The notes under the pieces are model-generated. The model did not search any database. It was not told the DNA's origin and saw only the letters and a program-made list of their open reading frames with translations. This document shows positions 9,281-17,499 of a stretch of DNA of 64,000 nt, piece after piece (the first letter of the stretch is position 1; the number at the start of each line of letters is the position of its first letter). This DNA comes from Streptomyces sp. 71268 (GTDB lineage Bacteria > Actinomycetota > Actinomycetes > Streptomycetales > Streptomycetaceae): NCBI RefSeq assembly GCF_029392895.1, contig NZ_CP114200.1, positions 7,446,501-7,510,500 of the forward strand. The letters are read 5' to 3'. Made by a program: the position numbers and the translations under genes.

Positions 9281-10892
9281 ATGGGGTTGTGGAACGGGGA
9301 GGAACCCGCGAAACAGGGTGGCACCGAGCCGGAGCGCACCGCCGACGGTCCCGTGCGGAGCGTCGACGGCCCGGCACGCGGCGTCGGCGAGCGCGAGACG
9401 CTGGCAGCCCGCGATGCCTCGGCGACCGAGGCCGACCCACCCACCGACGCCGACGGCGCCCCGCCACGCCACGCGCCGGCCCCCCCGCCCCGCCGACCCC
9501 GCGCCATCCGCCGGCCCGCACGCGAGCGGCGGGTCCACCGCTCCGGATGCCCCGCGGCTCCCCGACGACCGGCAGCCGTCCGCCGCGCCCGCGGCGGCCG
9601 ACGGCCCGAGCTCGTCGCCGGACGGCGCGCGCCAGGCACAGCCACAGACACCGTCACCCGCTGAGTGGCAGTCCTCCGCCTGGCAGCCACCGAGCGCCAT
9701 CGAGCAGGAGCTGTACGACGCGAAGACCCGCGGCGACTGGGCCCGCTACGTCACCGCGCTGGCCCACACCCCACTCTTCGTGGCGGACTCGCGGGAGCGC
9801 GTGGACGCCCACCCCGACACCGTGGTCTTCACGCCGTACCGCGACCCGCGTACCCGTACCGACTGCCTCGCCGTGTACACCGAGGGCATGCTGCCGGCAC
9901 CGGCCGAGGACCCGGTCTTCCACTCCGGCTCGCTGGGTTGGTACGCGCGGGTGTGGGGCCCCAAGGACCCGCCGTGGCTCGCGGTCAACCCGGGCAGCCC
10001 GTGCGAGGCGTACTTCCCCACCACCCCGAGCCACCGCGCGGTCTGGCAGCAGCACGCGGACCACGCCGCCGCCACCGACACCCCGCAGCCCCAGCTCCGC
10101 GCCCTGATCGTCGGCGGGCCGCTGCGCGGCCCGGTGGCCCACGGCCTGGCCTGCGGGGCACTGCTCAGCGTCAACAACGCCGAGCTGTGGAACGCCATGG
10201 CCTACCACGGCGGCGGGTACACGGCCGAGCGGGACCGGCTCGGCGAGTGGTGGGGAATCACCTCCCGCGCCGACTGGCAGCGCACCCTGGAACTTCTGCT
10301 GCGTGCCGAGATGACCAGCCCGGTATGGGAGTTCACGCTCGGCATCCGCCGCTCGCTGGCGCTCGACTTCGCGGGCGCCGTCGACGTGGACCACTGGCGA
10401 CAGGTGGCGGAGCGGGCGCTGTGGCACAACGCCGCCGAGGCGGCCGAGCCGCGCATCACCCCGGACGGTGTCACGGTGGCCCAGCCGCGCAGCGACGCCG
10501 AGGTGCGCTCCCAGGTCGCCGGCGTGCGCCGACTGATCGGCCGCATCACCCGCTACGAGGCCAGGTTCCGCGCGGACGGGTTGCTCGCCGACGGCAAGTT
10601 CGTCCGCTCGGTGGAGGCGTGGGACTACGGCCGCGCCTCCTGCATGGCCCGCTGGGGGCTCGGCGCCCGCTACTGCACCCTGTCGGAGGCCGAACAGGCC
10701 GTGCTGCGCGCGGGCCGGCTCAGCCAGGCCAACTACCGCTCCTGGGCGGACTTCTCCGCCGCCTACATCCTCGGCCGCTGCCTGCACTTCGACGAGGAGG
10801 AGTTCGGGGACTGGTACGAGGAGATGGTCGCCGCCCACCGGCTGCTGATGTCCGACCCGGGGAGCCCCTGGCGGAACCTGCCCTGGAAGTAG
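9281..10892 (+). CDS. DUF1266 (SseB-like N-terminal region) protein with an apparent frameshift near 9480
   Basis: The main frame runs to 10892 and encodes a disordered Pro/Ala/Ser-rich N-terminus, an SseB-like part (YVTALAHTPLFVADSRE) and a DUF1266 domain (WGITSRADWQRTLELLL up to WYEEMVAAHRLL). In this frame codon use is convincing only after about 9488. Before that, good codon use lies in the frame that starts at ATG 9281 (MGLWNGEEPAKQGG...). The two frames meet at a run of seven C (9480-9486), where removing one C would join them into a protein of about 536 residues. ATG 9281 is preceded eight bases earlier by TAGAGT (9267-9272) without a Shine-Dalgarno sequence, so a leaderless message is likely. 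Function of DUF1266 proteins is unknown. A sequencing error in the homopolymer is the simplest explanation. Confidence 0.75.
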
Positions 10893-10902
10893 CGGGCCAC
10901 CG

Positions 10903-10997
10903 TCAGGAACGGACCCGTCCCGTCAGTGCCCCTTCAGGAACGGACCCGTCCCGTCAGTGCCCCGTCAGGAACGGGCGCGGATCAGGAACGGACCTGG
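10903..10997. repeat. 31-bp tandem repeat between convergent genes
   Basis: Two identical copies of a 31-base unit that starts TCAGGAACGGACCCGTCCCG lie at 10903-10933 and 10934-10964. A third partial copy starts at 10965, and a fourth TCAGGAACGGACC begins at 10982, where it forms the last codons and stop of the gene on the minus strand. Each unit contains short inverted parts (GGAC/GTCC). The array sits between the ends of two convergent genes, so it may act in termination, or it may just be slipped replication of the gene end. Confidence 0.85.
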
Positions 10998-11338
10998 ACG
11001 GAGCCCGCGTACAGGGCTCGGGAACCCTTGGTGAGGCGGGCCACGATGGTGATGCGGCGGCCCTCGGGGAAGGCGAAGTCACACACCCGCGAGCGGCCCC
11101 GGCCGTTGACCGCGCAGGTCCTGACAGCCTTGGGCCGCCTGGTGTCGTAGACGCGGACCCCGAACGCGTAACCGTCGGCGCGGGTGTCCGTCACCCTGAC
11201 GCGCTCGCCCGTCGCGTACCAGGTGACCCTGCCACCCCGCAGCCCCGCCGCCTCGGCCGGTGTGGTGCCCAGCATGCCCGCGGCGAAGCCGGCCGTGAGG
11301 AACGCGGCCACTGACGCGCGGAGCGTGCGCGTACTCAT
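10982..11338 (-). CDS. Small secreted protein of unknown function
   Basis: The 118-residue product starts at ATG 11338, with GAGGGGG a few bases upstream. Residues 1 to about 31 form a signal peptide (TLRASVAAFLTAGFAAGML, cleavage near AEA-A). The mature part of about 87 residues is basic and beta-rich, and has two Cys (RTCAVN and RVCDFAF) that could form a disulfide. I do not recognise a family; small actinomycete extracellular proteins of this kind are common and mostly uncharacterised. The last codons lie inside the tandem repeat at 10903-10997. Confidence 0.8.
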   Translation of the reverse strand: MSTRTLRASVAAFLTAGFAAGMLGTTPAEAAGLRGGRVTWYATGERVRVTDTRADGYAFGVRVYDTRRPKAVRTCAVNGRGRSRVCDFAFPEGRRITIVARLTKGSRALYAGSVQVRS

Positions 11339-11574
11339 CCGGCCCCCTCGCATTCCTGACTCCCGCCACCCACGGGGCCATCGCGCCCCAGGTCGCGGAT
11401 AGTAGCAAGGCGACCGGAGCGCGCCGGCACCGCGGCTTTCCCAGCGGAACGTCGGATCCCGTCGCCGCGCCATGGGGGAGGTCGCACCCCTCTGGCACCC
11501 CGCTCCAACCCAACCCAGCCAACCCGGCGGCGCGGCCAAGGTGGCGAAACCGCTGGCTGCTACCTTCCGGAGCC

Positions 11575-11937
11575 ATGACCGAGAGCGTGTACGTGGGCAA
11601 CGCCGGCAGGGACGCCGCACTGGACCGGGGATGGCTGCTGGGCCACTTCAAGGACGCGTCCGATCCCCGGCACAGCGAGGACGTGGAGATCAAGTGGGGC
11701 GTCCACCCGCGGGGTGAGGAACGGGCCCAGTGGGTGACCGATGAGGAACGCACCACCCTGCAGGTCCTCATCAGCGGACGGTTCCGCGTGGAGCTGCCCG
11801 GGCGCAGTGTCGTCCTGGCCGAACAGGGTGACTACGTCGTATGGGGCCGGGGCGTCGACCACTCGTGGTGCGCGGAGGAGGATTCCGTACTCCTGACGGT
11901 CCGCTGGCCTTCCGTCCCGGGGTACCAGGTTTCCTGA
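11575..11937 (+). CDS. Small cupin-domain protein
   Basis: The 120-residue protein has one cupin fold: the central part LQVLISGRFRVELPGRSVVL is the first cupin motif region and GDYVVWGRGVDHSWCAEEDSV the second, with His in the DHSW position. The N-terminal half includes HFKDASDPRHSEDVEIKWG, which resembles signal-type cupin proteins of actinomycetes. A complete metal-binding His set is not evident in motif 1, so it may be a non-enzymatic sensor or binding protein. TACCTT lies eight bases before the ATG, which suggests a leaderless transcript, although GGAG also lies three bases before it. Confidence 0.8.
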   Translation: MTESVYVGNAGRDAALDRGWLLGHFKDASDPRHSEDVEIKWGVHPRGEERAQWVTDEERTTLQVLISGRFRVELPGRSVVLAEQGDYVVWGRGVDHSWCAEEDSVLLTVRWPSVPGYQVS

Positions 11938-11958
11938 GGTGCCCTGAGGGGTGGCGGT

Positions 11959-12258
11959 TCAGGCGTAGCGGCTGAGGAGGGCTTCGACGTACCCCTCCAG
12001 CCTGTGAGCCAGGACCGTGGGCGTCAGGTCGACGCGGCCCAGTTCACGCCAGGGGACGGCGACCTTCTCCGCGTCCGGGGCGAAGAGCAGCGCGTCCAGC
12101 AGGCGCCAGTAGAGACGCGCGGTGCCGTCCTCGGCTAGGGTTCCTCCCGCGGCGACGTAGCGATCGGCGAAGCGCATGCCGGCGAGGACCCCGTGCAGCA
12201 GGGCGAGAGCCGTCGCACAATGAGCGACGTCCAGGTCGGCCGGTCCGCTGACGCACCG
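11959..12258 (-). pseudogene. C-terminal remnant of an aminoglycoside-phosphotransferase-family protein
   Basis: In one frame this reads GPADLDVAHCATALALLHG, then RFADRYVAAGG and a helical tail ending VEALLSRYA. This is the C-terminal lobe of choline/aminoglycoside-kinase-like proteins, where DVAH follows the metal-binding DxD segment. The kinase core with the catalytic HGD motif is absent. The frame is closed upstream by the TGA stop (12259-12261) of the neighbouring membrane protein gene, and only about 98 codons remain. The ATG at 12177 has no ribosome site. This is best read as the surviving end of a deleted gene. Confidence 0.75.
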
Positions 12259-13890
12259 TCACCCCTCGCGCGCGGAGTTCTCACCCCCGTCCCCCGGGCG
12301 CGGAGCCACCGCCACCCGCCAGCCCCGGTAGGAGGCGGCCGGCACCCGGTGGCGGGGCCACGCGCGGGCCCACGACGGCGAGCGGCGGTCGCCCCGCAGT
12401 ACGAAGGCGTCGGGCACCCCGCCGCCGGACTCCCGGCCGTCGGGGGTGTCGCGCTGGGAGCGGCAGCCCGCGGCGTGGGCGATGGGCACGACCGCGTGGG
12501 TGCCACCCACCAGGCACGGCGGGCGTACCCCCTGCTCGCGCAGGACGGCGGCGATGCGCTGCCAGTCGGCGCGCGCCCCCTCCTGCACGCGGACGTGCCG
12601 GCGCACCGTGTCCCACTGCACGGTGCCGTGCGCCGCGCACAGGCCCACCACCGCCACGATCACCACGGTGGCCCGGACGCGCCGGCGCGCGGTGGCGCCC
12701 GCGGCCAGGCGCGCACCCGGGGCCCCGCCCCGCCCGGCGCCGTTCGCGCTGTCTGCGCTGTCTGCGCTGTCTGTGCCGTCCGTGCCGTCCGTGCCGGGCG
12801 GTGGCCAGGCGCGGCGGACCGCGGCGATGCCGCCCAGCGCTGCCGGGATGGCCAGCAACGCGTAGGCGGGGAGCAGGAAGCGCGGCGCGGCGTACGGGAG
12901 GAACGCGAGATAGGTGGCCGCCGTCGCCGTCGCGACCAGCAGGGCCAGCCAGGCCGCGCGGGCGCGCCCGGCGCGGTGGGCCGCGTACAGCCCGAGGGCG
13001 ACCAGCGGCGGCAGCGCCACCCACCAGCCGACCGCCGGCCAGTCCACCGCGTCGCCCGTGCACGGTCGGCACAGCAGCGGGCCGTCCAGCGTCGTGACGT
13101 ACTCCGGCAGTGAGAACGTCGGACGCATGCCGCCCTGGATGTCGCTGGCCTCCCGCAGCCGTTGGCGTATGCCACCGAAGCGGGTGTGGGCCTCGACGGC
13201 CCACGGCACCAGGCCCGCCGCGAGCCCGGCGGCGACGGCCGCCACCGGCGCGAGCCCGCGCCAGGCCGGTACGGCGAGGGGCGCGAGGAGGAGCGGGGCG
13301 GCGAGCCAGACGGCGTCGCTCGGTCGCATCAGCGCGGCGACGCACAGCGCGAGGGCCAGCCCGACCAGCGGGCCGCGCGCCGCGCGCGCGGAAGCGGGGC
13401 CGGGCGCGCTCGCCGAGGTGGCTGGCGGAGTCACGGCCAGCAGAAAGCAGCCGACCGCGCCGACCGCCGCCATCGCCAGGTAGTGGTTGGGCATCGCGGC
13501 GCCCGCGTAGAACAGGGCGATCCACAGGCTGCCGTACCCCGCCGCCGCGACAGCCGGGACCAGCCCACTCCCGAGCACCCGTACCCACGGGCGAAAGCCC
13601 AGGTAGAGGGCGAGCGTCGCGGTGGCCGTGAGGTAACAGCGGAGCACGACGACCGAGTCGGTCACCGAGGCGACCGGGGCGACCAGCAGGGGCACGCCGC
13701 GCGAGCGGGGCGCGCTGAACGGGGTGGCCGGGTCGTACGGGGCGTAGCGGCTGAGGTAGACGAGTTCGTCCCAGCCGGGTGCGAGCGACAGCGGGAGCGC
13801 CGCGAGCGTGGTGACGGCCACGGCCAGGCAGGCCCCGATCAGTAATCCGTCGGGGCGAACGCCATGTTTCCTGAACATGAACCGCAGCAT
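12259..13890 (-). CDS. Polytopic membrane protein resembling GT-C glycosyltransferases
   Basis: The product of about 543 residues has roughly ten to eleven hydrophobic helices. The first outside loop holds GWDELVYLSRYAP, an acidic pair placed as in the GT-C superfamily that uses polyprenyl-phosphate sugars at the outer face of the membrane. A cytoplasmic insertion of Thr-Asp-Gly and Ser-Ala-Asp repeats (encoded near 12749-12793 by 9-base repeats) separates the last helix. The hydrophilic C-terminus contains a few Cys (PPCLVGG and HAAGCRSQ). The start is uncertain: ATG 13890 or 13878, neither with a clear ribosome site. Role in glycosylation of a cell-surface polymer or protein is inferred from topology and the acidic motif alone. 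Confidence 0.65.
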   Translation of the reverse strand: MLRFMFRKHGVRPDGLLIGACLAVAVTTLAALPLSLAPGWDELVYLSRYAPYDPATPFSAPRSRGVPLLVAPVASVTDSVVVLRCYLTATATLALYLGFRPWVRVLGSGLVPAVAAAGYGSLWIALFYAGAAMPNHYLAMAAVGAVGCFLLAVTPPATSASAPGPASARAARGPLVGLALALCVAALMRPSDAVWLAAPLLLAPLAVPAWRGLAPVAAVAAGLAAGLVPWAVEAHTRFGGIRQRLREASDIQGGMRPTFSLPEYVTTLDGPLLCRPCTGDAVDWPAVGWWVALPPLVALGLYAAHRAGRARAAWLALLVATATAATYLAFLPYAAPRFLLPAYALLAIPAALGGIAAVRRAWPPPGTDGTDGTDSADSADSANGAGRGGAPGARLAAGATARRRVRATVVIVAVVGLCAAHGTVQWDTVRRHVRVQEGARADWQRIAAVLREQGVRPPCLVGGTHAVVPIAHAAGCRSQRDTPDGRESGGGVPDAFVLRGDRRSPSWARAWPRHRVPAASYRGWRVAVAPRPGDGGENSAREG

Positions 13891-13992
13891 GCAGGGCGGT
13901 GATGTGGAGGGCAAAGCCGGGAGGCGCGGTAGGCGGCGGCACTTCGGGCCGCCGCCCACCGCACGGGCCCGTGGGGGCCGGGTCGGCACGGG

Positions 13993-15457
13993 TCAGGCGA
14001 GCTGCCCCAGTTCGCCCAGCCAGGCGCCGACCGCCTTCGCGGTCGTCTCCGCGTGCTCCTCGATCAGCGTGAAGTGGTCTCCGGGCGCGCTCACTTCGGT
14101 GTGCGGCAGCGGCCACGGGGCAAGCGGCTCGGCCTCCCGCTCGGCGGCCGTCACCAGGAGGGTGGGGCGGCTGTGCGGCCGCAGGCTGGCCCCGGCGAGC
14201 AGTCGGAGATAGCCGCCCATGGCGGTGAGCCGGGTGTCGTCGAGGTAGTCCGCTCGCGTGGCGAGGCCCGCCAGCAGCCGTTCGGAGTCGGCCGCGCGGT
14301 AGGCGTCGAGCGGACGGCTGTCGAGCAGCACTACCGCCCGGGCCCCGACACGTTCGGCGACGGCGTGCGCGAGGAGCCCACCCGACGAGTAGCCGGCCAT
14401 CGCGAACGGCTCGTCACCCACGGCCGACCGCACGGCCCCGGCCAGCGCGTCCAGCAGCGCGTCCAGACTCGCCGGCAGCGGCTCGCCCGGCCGGAAACCT
14501 GGCAGCGGCAGCGCGCTCACCCGGCAGTCGGCGCGCAGCGCGGCGGCGAACCGGGCGAACTGGTGCGGCCCCGAGGCCGCCAACACGCTGGGCAGGCAGA
14601 CCAGGTGCGGGCCCGGGGTGTCGGCGGCGAGAACGACTGGCTCCGGCACGGCGCCCGGCTCGCCCGTCGTGGCGAACGTGGGGCGGAACGCGCGGCCTGT
14701 CCGAGGAGTTCCACGAACGCCCCCGCGCGTCCCGCCGCCAGCGCCTGCCGGAACAGGCCCGTGAGCGAGCCCGCCAACGCGTCACCTGCCTCCCGGCCTT
14801 CGTCCCCGCCCGTGTTCCTTGCCACGGCGCTGTTCAGGACGCCGTCCGCGTCACCGCCTGCGGCATGGCTTCTCGGGTGGCCGTCACCCGGCGCGGGCTC
14901 GGCCGGAGGGGCGGACCCGGTCGCGGGGGTGGGCCCGGTCGCGTCGCCGGTGGTGGCGGCTCCGTCGGGTGTCGAGGCATCGACCGGTGTGCTCGGCGCC
15001 GGAACATTGGGCGCGAGGGCCCGCGTTCGCGGTGGGGCCGGGCGCGGCGAGCTCGGCGGCGTCCACGTCCAGCCGTACGCACCGCGCCCCGAGGCCAGCC
15101 AAGGCGCGTACGTCGGCGTCGCACGCGTCGCCGACGGCCACCCGGTCCGACGTCTGGTCCGCGTCCCGGCCGGGGTCGCTGGAGGCCGGGGCCCCACCAC
15201 CAGCCACGTGCCCGCGAGTCGCGCCGTCGCCCGGGGAGCGCCGGCCGGGCGCCAGACCGTGCGGTAGCGCATCGCGTCCAGCCTGGCGGCGGCCCGGTGC
15301 CGGCCGCGCCAGGCCGCCAGCGCCGGCAGCAGCTTGTCCACCGCGGCGCCCGGCACCCCCAACTCCCGTGCCAGACCCCGGGTGTTCGCGCGCTCGACCG
15401 CCGTCCAGAACGCGTCGTCGGCCCCTTTCAGCGCGGCCTCCGCGCCTCCCGGGTGCG
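13993..15457 (-). pseudogene. Relic of a modular type I polyketide synthase: KR N-terminal part joined to a terminal thioesterase
   Basis: Reading along the minus strand, the first frame gives GADDAFWTAVERANTRGL, then VDKLLPALAAWRGRHRAAAR and YRTVWRPAGA...GTWLVV. This is the linker and the start of a ketoreductase domain as in PKS modules. Near 15195 the KR text continues in another frame (VRALAGLGARCVRLDVDAAE). The rest of KR and any ACP are missing. The ACP-thioesterase linker SLTGLFRQALAAGRAGAFVE follows, and near 14693 the text FRPTFATTGEPGAVPEPV needs a further frame change into the thioesterase. The 218-residue thioesterase part itself is open from 14649 with GYSSGG (nucleophile Ser) and GDHFTLIEEH (His). 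At least two frameshifts plus deletions mean the multienzyme is dead. A free thioesterase cannot be fully excluded. Confidence 0.85.
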
Positions 15458-15468
15458 CCGTGTGCGCC

Positions 15469-16560
15469 CTACGGCACCCGCGCGGGTCCGCCGCGGGCCA
15501 ACGTCCGCCACAGCGTGGGCTCCTCGAAGTCCAGTGCCCACAGGGCCGTACGGGTCACGCCGTGCCGGCGCAGCACCGGGAGGTGGGCGGCGATGCCACG
15601 GGCGTCCTGGTACCAGACCTCGCGCCGCCGCCCGTCCTCGACGTACCGGAAGTACGGCGTGTGCGAGTCGGCGTCCCGCTCCAGGGTGGCCCCCACCCGG
15701 CGTCGCAGGGCTTGCGCCTCGCGGGTGGTGCGGTGCGTGGCGCGGGACCGGTCGCCGGTGCGGTAGTCCCAGCCGTACGCCGGGACGCCCATCTCGATCT
15801 TGGCCGCGGGGACGTGCGCGGTGGCGTAGCGCAGGATCTCGTCGTACCAGCGCGGCGAGCTGAGCGGACCCGGTGGGCCCAGGGCGTTGTGCAGGTTGTA
15901 ACCCATGATCCGCAGCCCGTCCACGGCGCGCCCCAGCCGCGCGTAGTCGTAGACGGGCGCCGTGTCGCGCGCCGGGGTGCGCGGGTAGACGGCCACGGTG
16001 CACCGCTGGCCGCGCGCGTGCAGCCGCGCGCACACCTCGCGGACCAGGGCGGTGAACCCGCCGCGCACCCGGCGCAGCACGCCGGCGTCGGCGGAGTGGT
16101 TCATCCGCTCGTAGTCCAGGTCGAGGCCGTCGTACGGTCGGCTGGCGGCCAGCCGCAGCAACGCCGCCACGTGCGCCGCGCGCCGAGCGGGGTCGGTGAG
16201 CATCGCGGCCATGGCGGCGGCGTCCGGGGCCTCGGTCACGGTCGGCACGACCCTGACGCCGGCCCGGCGCAGGCCGTCGATGACGCGTCGGTCGCCCGCG
16301 CCCGGGTGCGCGGTGAACCGCCGGTCGGACGTCGCCTCGTACCAGAACGGGCTCACCGTGTGCAGTTGGTCGGCGTGGGCGAGCGCGTCCCGGTAGCCGC
16401 CCTCCTGCTGCCAGTACGGCAGCCAGGCCGACACGGTCCGCCCCGCCGACGGCGCGGCGGCGGACCGCGCGGGGGCGGGCGCGGCCGGCGCGGGGGCGGG
16501 CGCCGACAGCGCGAGCGCGGCGAGCAGCGGGAGGGCGGCCAGTGAGCGGAGGACGGTCAC
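15469..16560 (-). CDS. Secreted glycoside hydrolase family 18 protein
   Basis: The 363-residue precursor has a signal peptide (VLRSLAALPLLAALALSAPA). The GH18 TIM barrel follows with VSAWLPYWQQEGGY near its start, the catalytic motif YDGLDLDYERM (DxxDxDxE, with Glu as the acid), the substrate-binding strand LRIMGYNLH, and a C-terminal WALDFEEPTLW. The overall form resembles the YaaH/spore-cortex or chitinase-like branch that acts on chitin or peptidoglycan. GTG 16560 is chosen because the signal peptide begins there; the upstream in-frame extension is arginine- and proline-rich and the ribosome site is weak. The stop directly abuts the PKS relic. Confidence 0.87.
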   Translation of the reverse strand: MTVLRSLAALPLLAALALSAPAPAPAAPAPARSAAAPSAGRTVSAWLPYWQQEGGYRDALAHADQLHTVSPFWYEATSDRRFTAHPGAGDRRVIDGLRRAGVRVVPTVTEAPDAAAMAAMLTDPARRAAHVAALLRLAASRPYDGLDLDYERMNHSADAGVLRRVRGGFTALVREVCARLHARGQRCTVAVYPRTPARDTAPVYDYARLGRAVDGLRIMGYNLHNALGPPGPLSSPRWYDEILRYATAHVPAAKIEMGVPAYGWDYRTGDRSRATHRTTREAQALRRRVGATLERDADSHTPYFRYVEDGRRREVWYQDARGIAAHLPVLRRHGVTRTALWALDFEEPTLWRTLARGGPARVP

Positions 16561-16708
16561 CCGCCCAGTCTCGGCCGGCCCACGCGACCCCGCACCCGCG
16601 ATGGGCCGAGCGGGCGGCGCGGACCACCGCCGCGTACGGCGCGGAGCACCCGGCGGCGGAACGCGTCCCGGCAACGCCTGGCGGAACGCGCCCCCCCCGA
16701 GAGCGGCG

Positions 16709-16740
16709 GCGGGCCCGCGCGGCGCACCGCGCGGGCCCGC
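16709..16740 (-). terminator. Terminator of the ABM monooxygenase gene
   Basis: A 14-base perfect GC-only inverted repeat (16709-16722 with 16727-16740) with the loop CGCA lies 15 bases after the stop of the minus-strand gene at 16756. Confidence 0.75.
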
Positions 16741-16755
16741 GACCAGCGCCCGCCG

Positions 16756-17088
16756 TCAGGCGCTCCGGGGCGTCACCTCGGCCATCTGGCCCCAGCCGTC
16801 CATGCCGGGGATCTCGGTCGAGACGATCTGCGGCGTCGAGGCCACCGCGTACGACATGGCGTCCATGCCCGCCGCGAAGTGCGCGGACTCCACGTGCTGG
16901 CGGCCGGCCTCGCCGTCGCGGAACGCCTCGACCAGAACGTACTCGTGGGGGTTGGACACGCTGCGGGACCACTCGAAGAACAGGTTGCCCGGCTCGTTCC
17001 GGGTGGCCTCGGTGAAGTCGTGGACGACGTCCATCCAGTCGTCGGCCCGCTCGGGGCGGACGGTGAATTTCACGGTAATGAAGATCAT
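16756..17088 (-). CDS. ABM-domain (YgiN-like) putative monooxygenase
   Basis: The 110-residue protein is a single antibiotic-biosynthesis-monooxygenase domain: a ferredoxin-like fold beginning MIFITVKFTVRPERADDWM, the segment TRNEPGNLFFEWSRS in which the NPY/EPG turn is typical, and FRDGEAGRQHVESAHFAAG with the His seen in YgiN and related quinol monooxygenases. Such proteins oxidise quinols or polyketide aromatics without cofactor, or bind heme. It starts at ATG 17088 with GAGGAAG upstream. There is no adjacent biosynthetic gene apart from the dead PKS, so a role in stress or quinone metabolism is as likely as a biosynthetic one. The 411-base gap to the ABC operon (17089-17499) shows nothing else I recognise. 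Confidence 0.85.
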   Translation of the reverse strand: MIFITVKFTVRPERADDWMDVVHDFTEATRNEPGNLFFEWSRSVSNPHEYVLVEAFRDGEAGRQHVESAHFAAGMDAMSYAVASTPQIVSTEIPGMDGWGQMAEVTPRSA

Positions 17089-17499
17089 GCGGCTTCCTCG
17101 GGGTGGGGGTTCGAGGCAGCGGTCGCCAGCGCGTCGAGCGCCGCTGACGCTGCCCGGTGGCGCACCTGGTCAGGGGCGCCCGACCTAGCACCCTAACCCC
17201 CTCCCACCAGGCATGTCGCACGCCCCGGCGACGCTCGGGCCGACCCGTCACGCCAGGTGGGCCACGGCCCCGGCGGACCCACCCGCCGCCTTCCCCGCGC
17301 CGGCCGGCGGGTCGCGGCGCCACAACGTGGGCAACAGGCCCCGTGTGCAGACGACGAGACCAGCCCCCACCCACGGGGCGCCCCGCCGTGCCGGCCGGCC
17401 ACCGGCCCGGGCGCGACCGCCCCGCACGCCCCCGGCCACCGCCCCGCCCCGCACACGCGGCGGGACACCCAGCCACCAACCCGAGGAAGGGAGGCCCGG

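Noticed and set aside
13993..14649. A free-standing thioesterase gene
   Set aside because: The upstream text continues in another frame as a PKS linker and the GTG has no ribosome site, so it is treated as part of the PKS relic.
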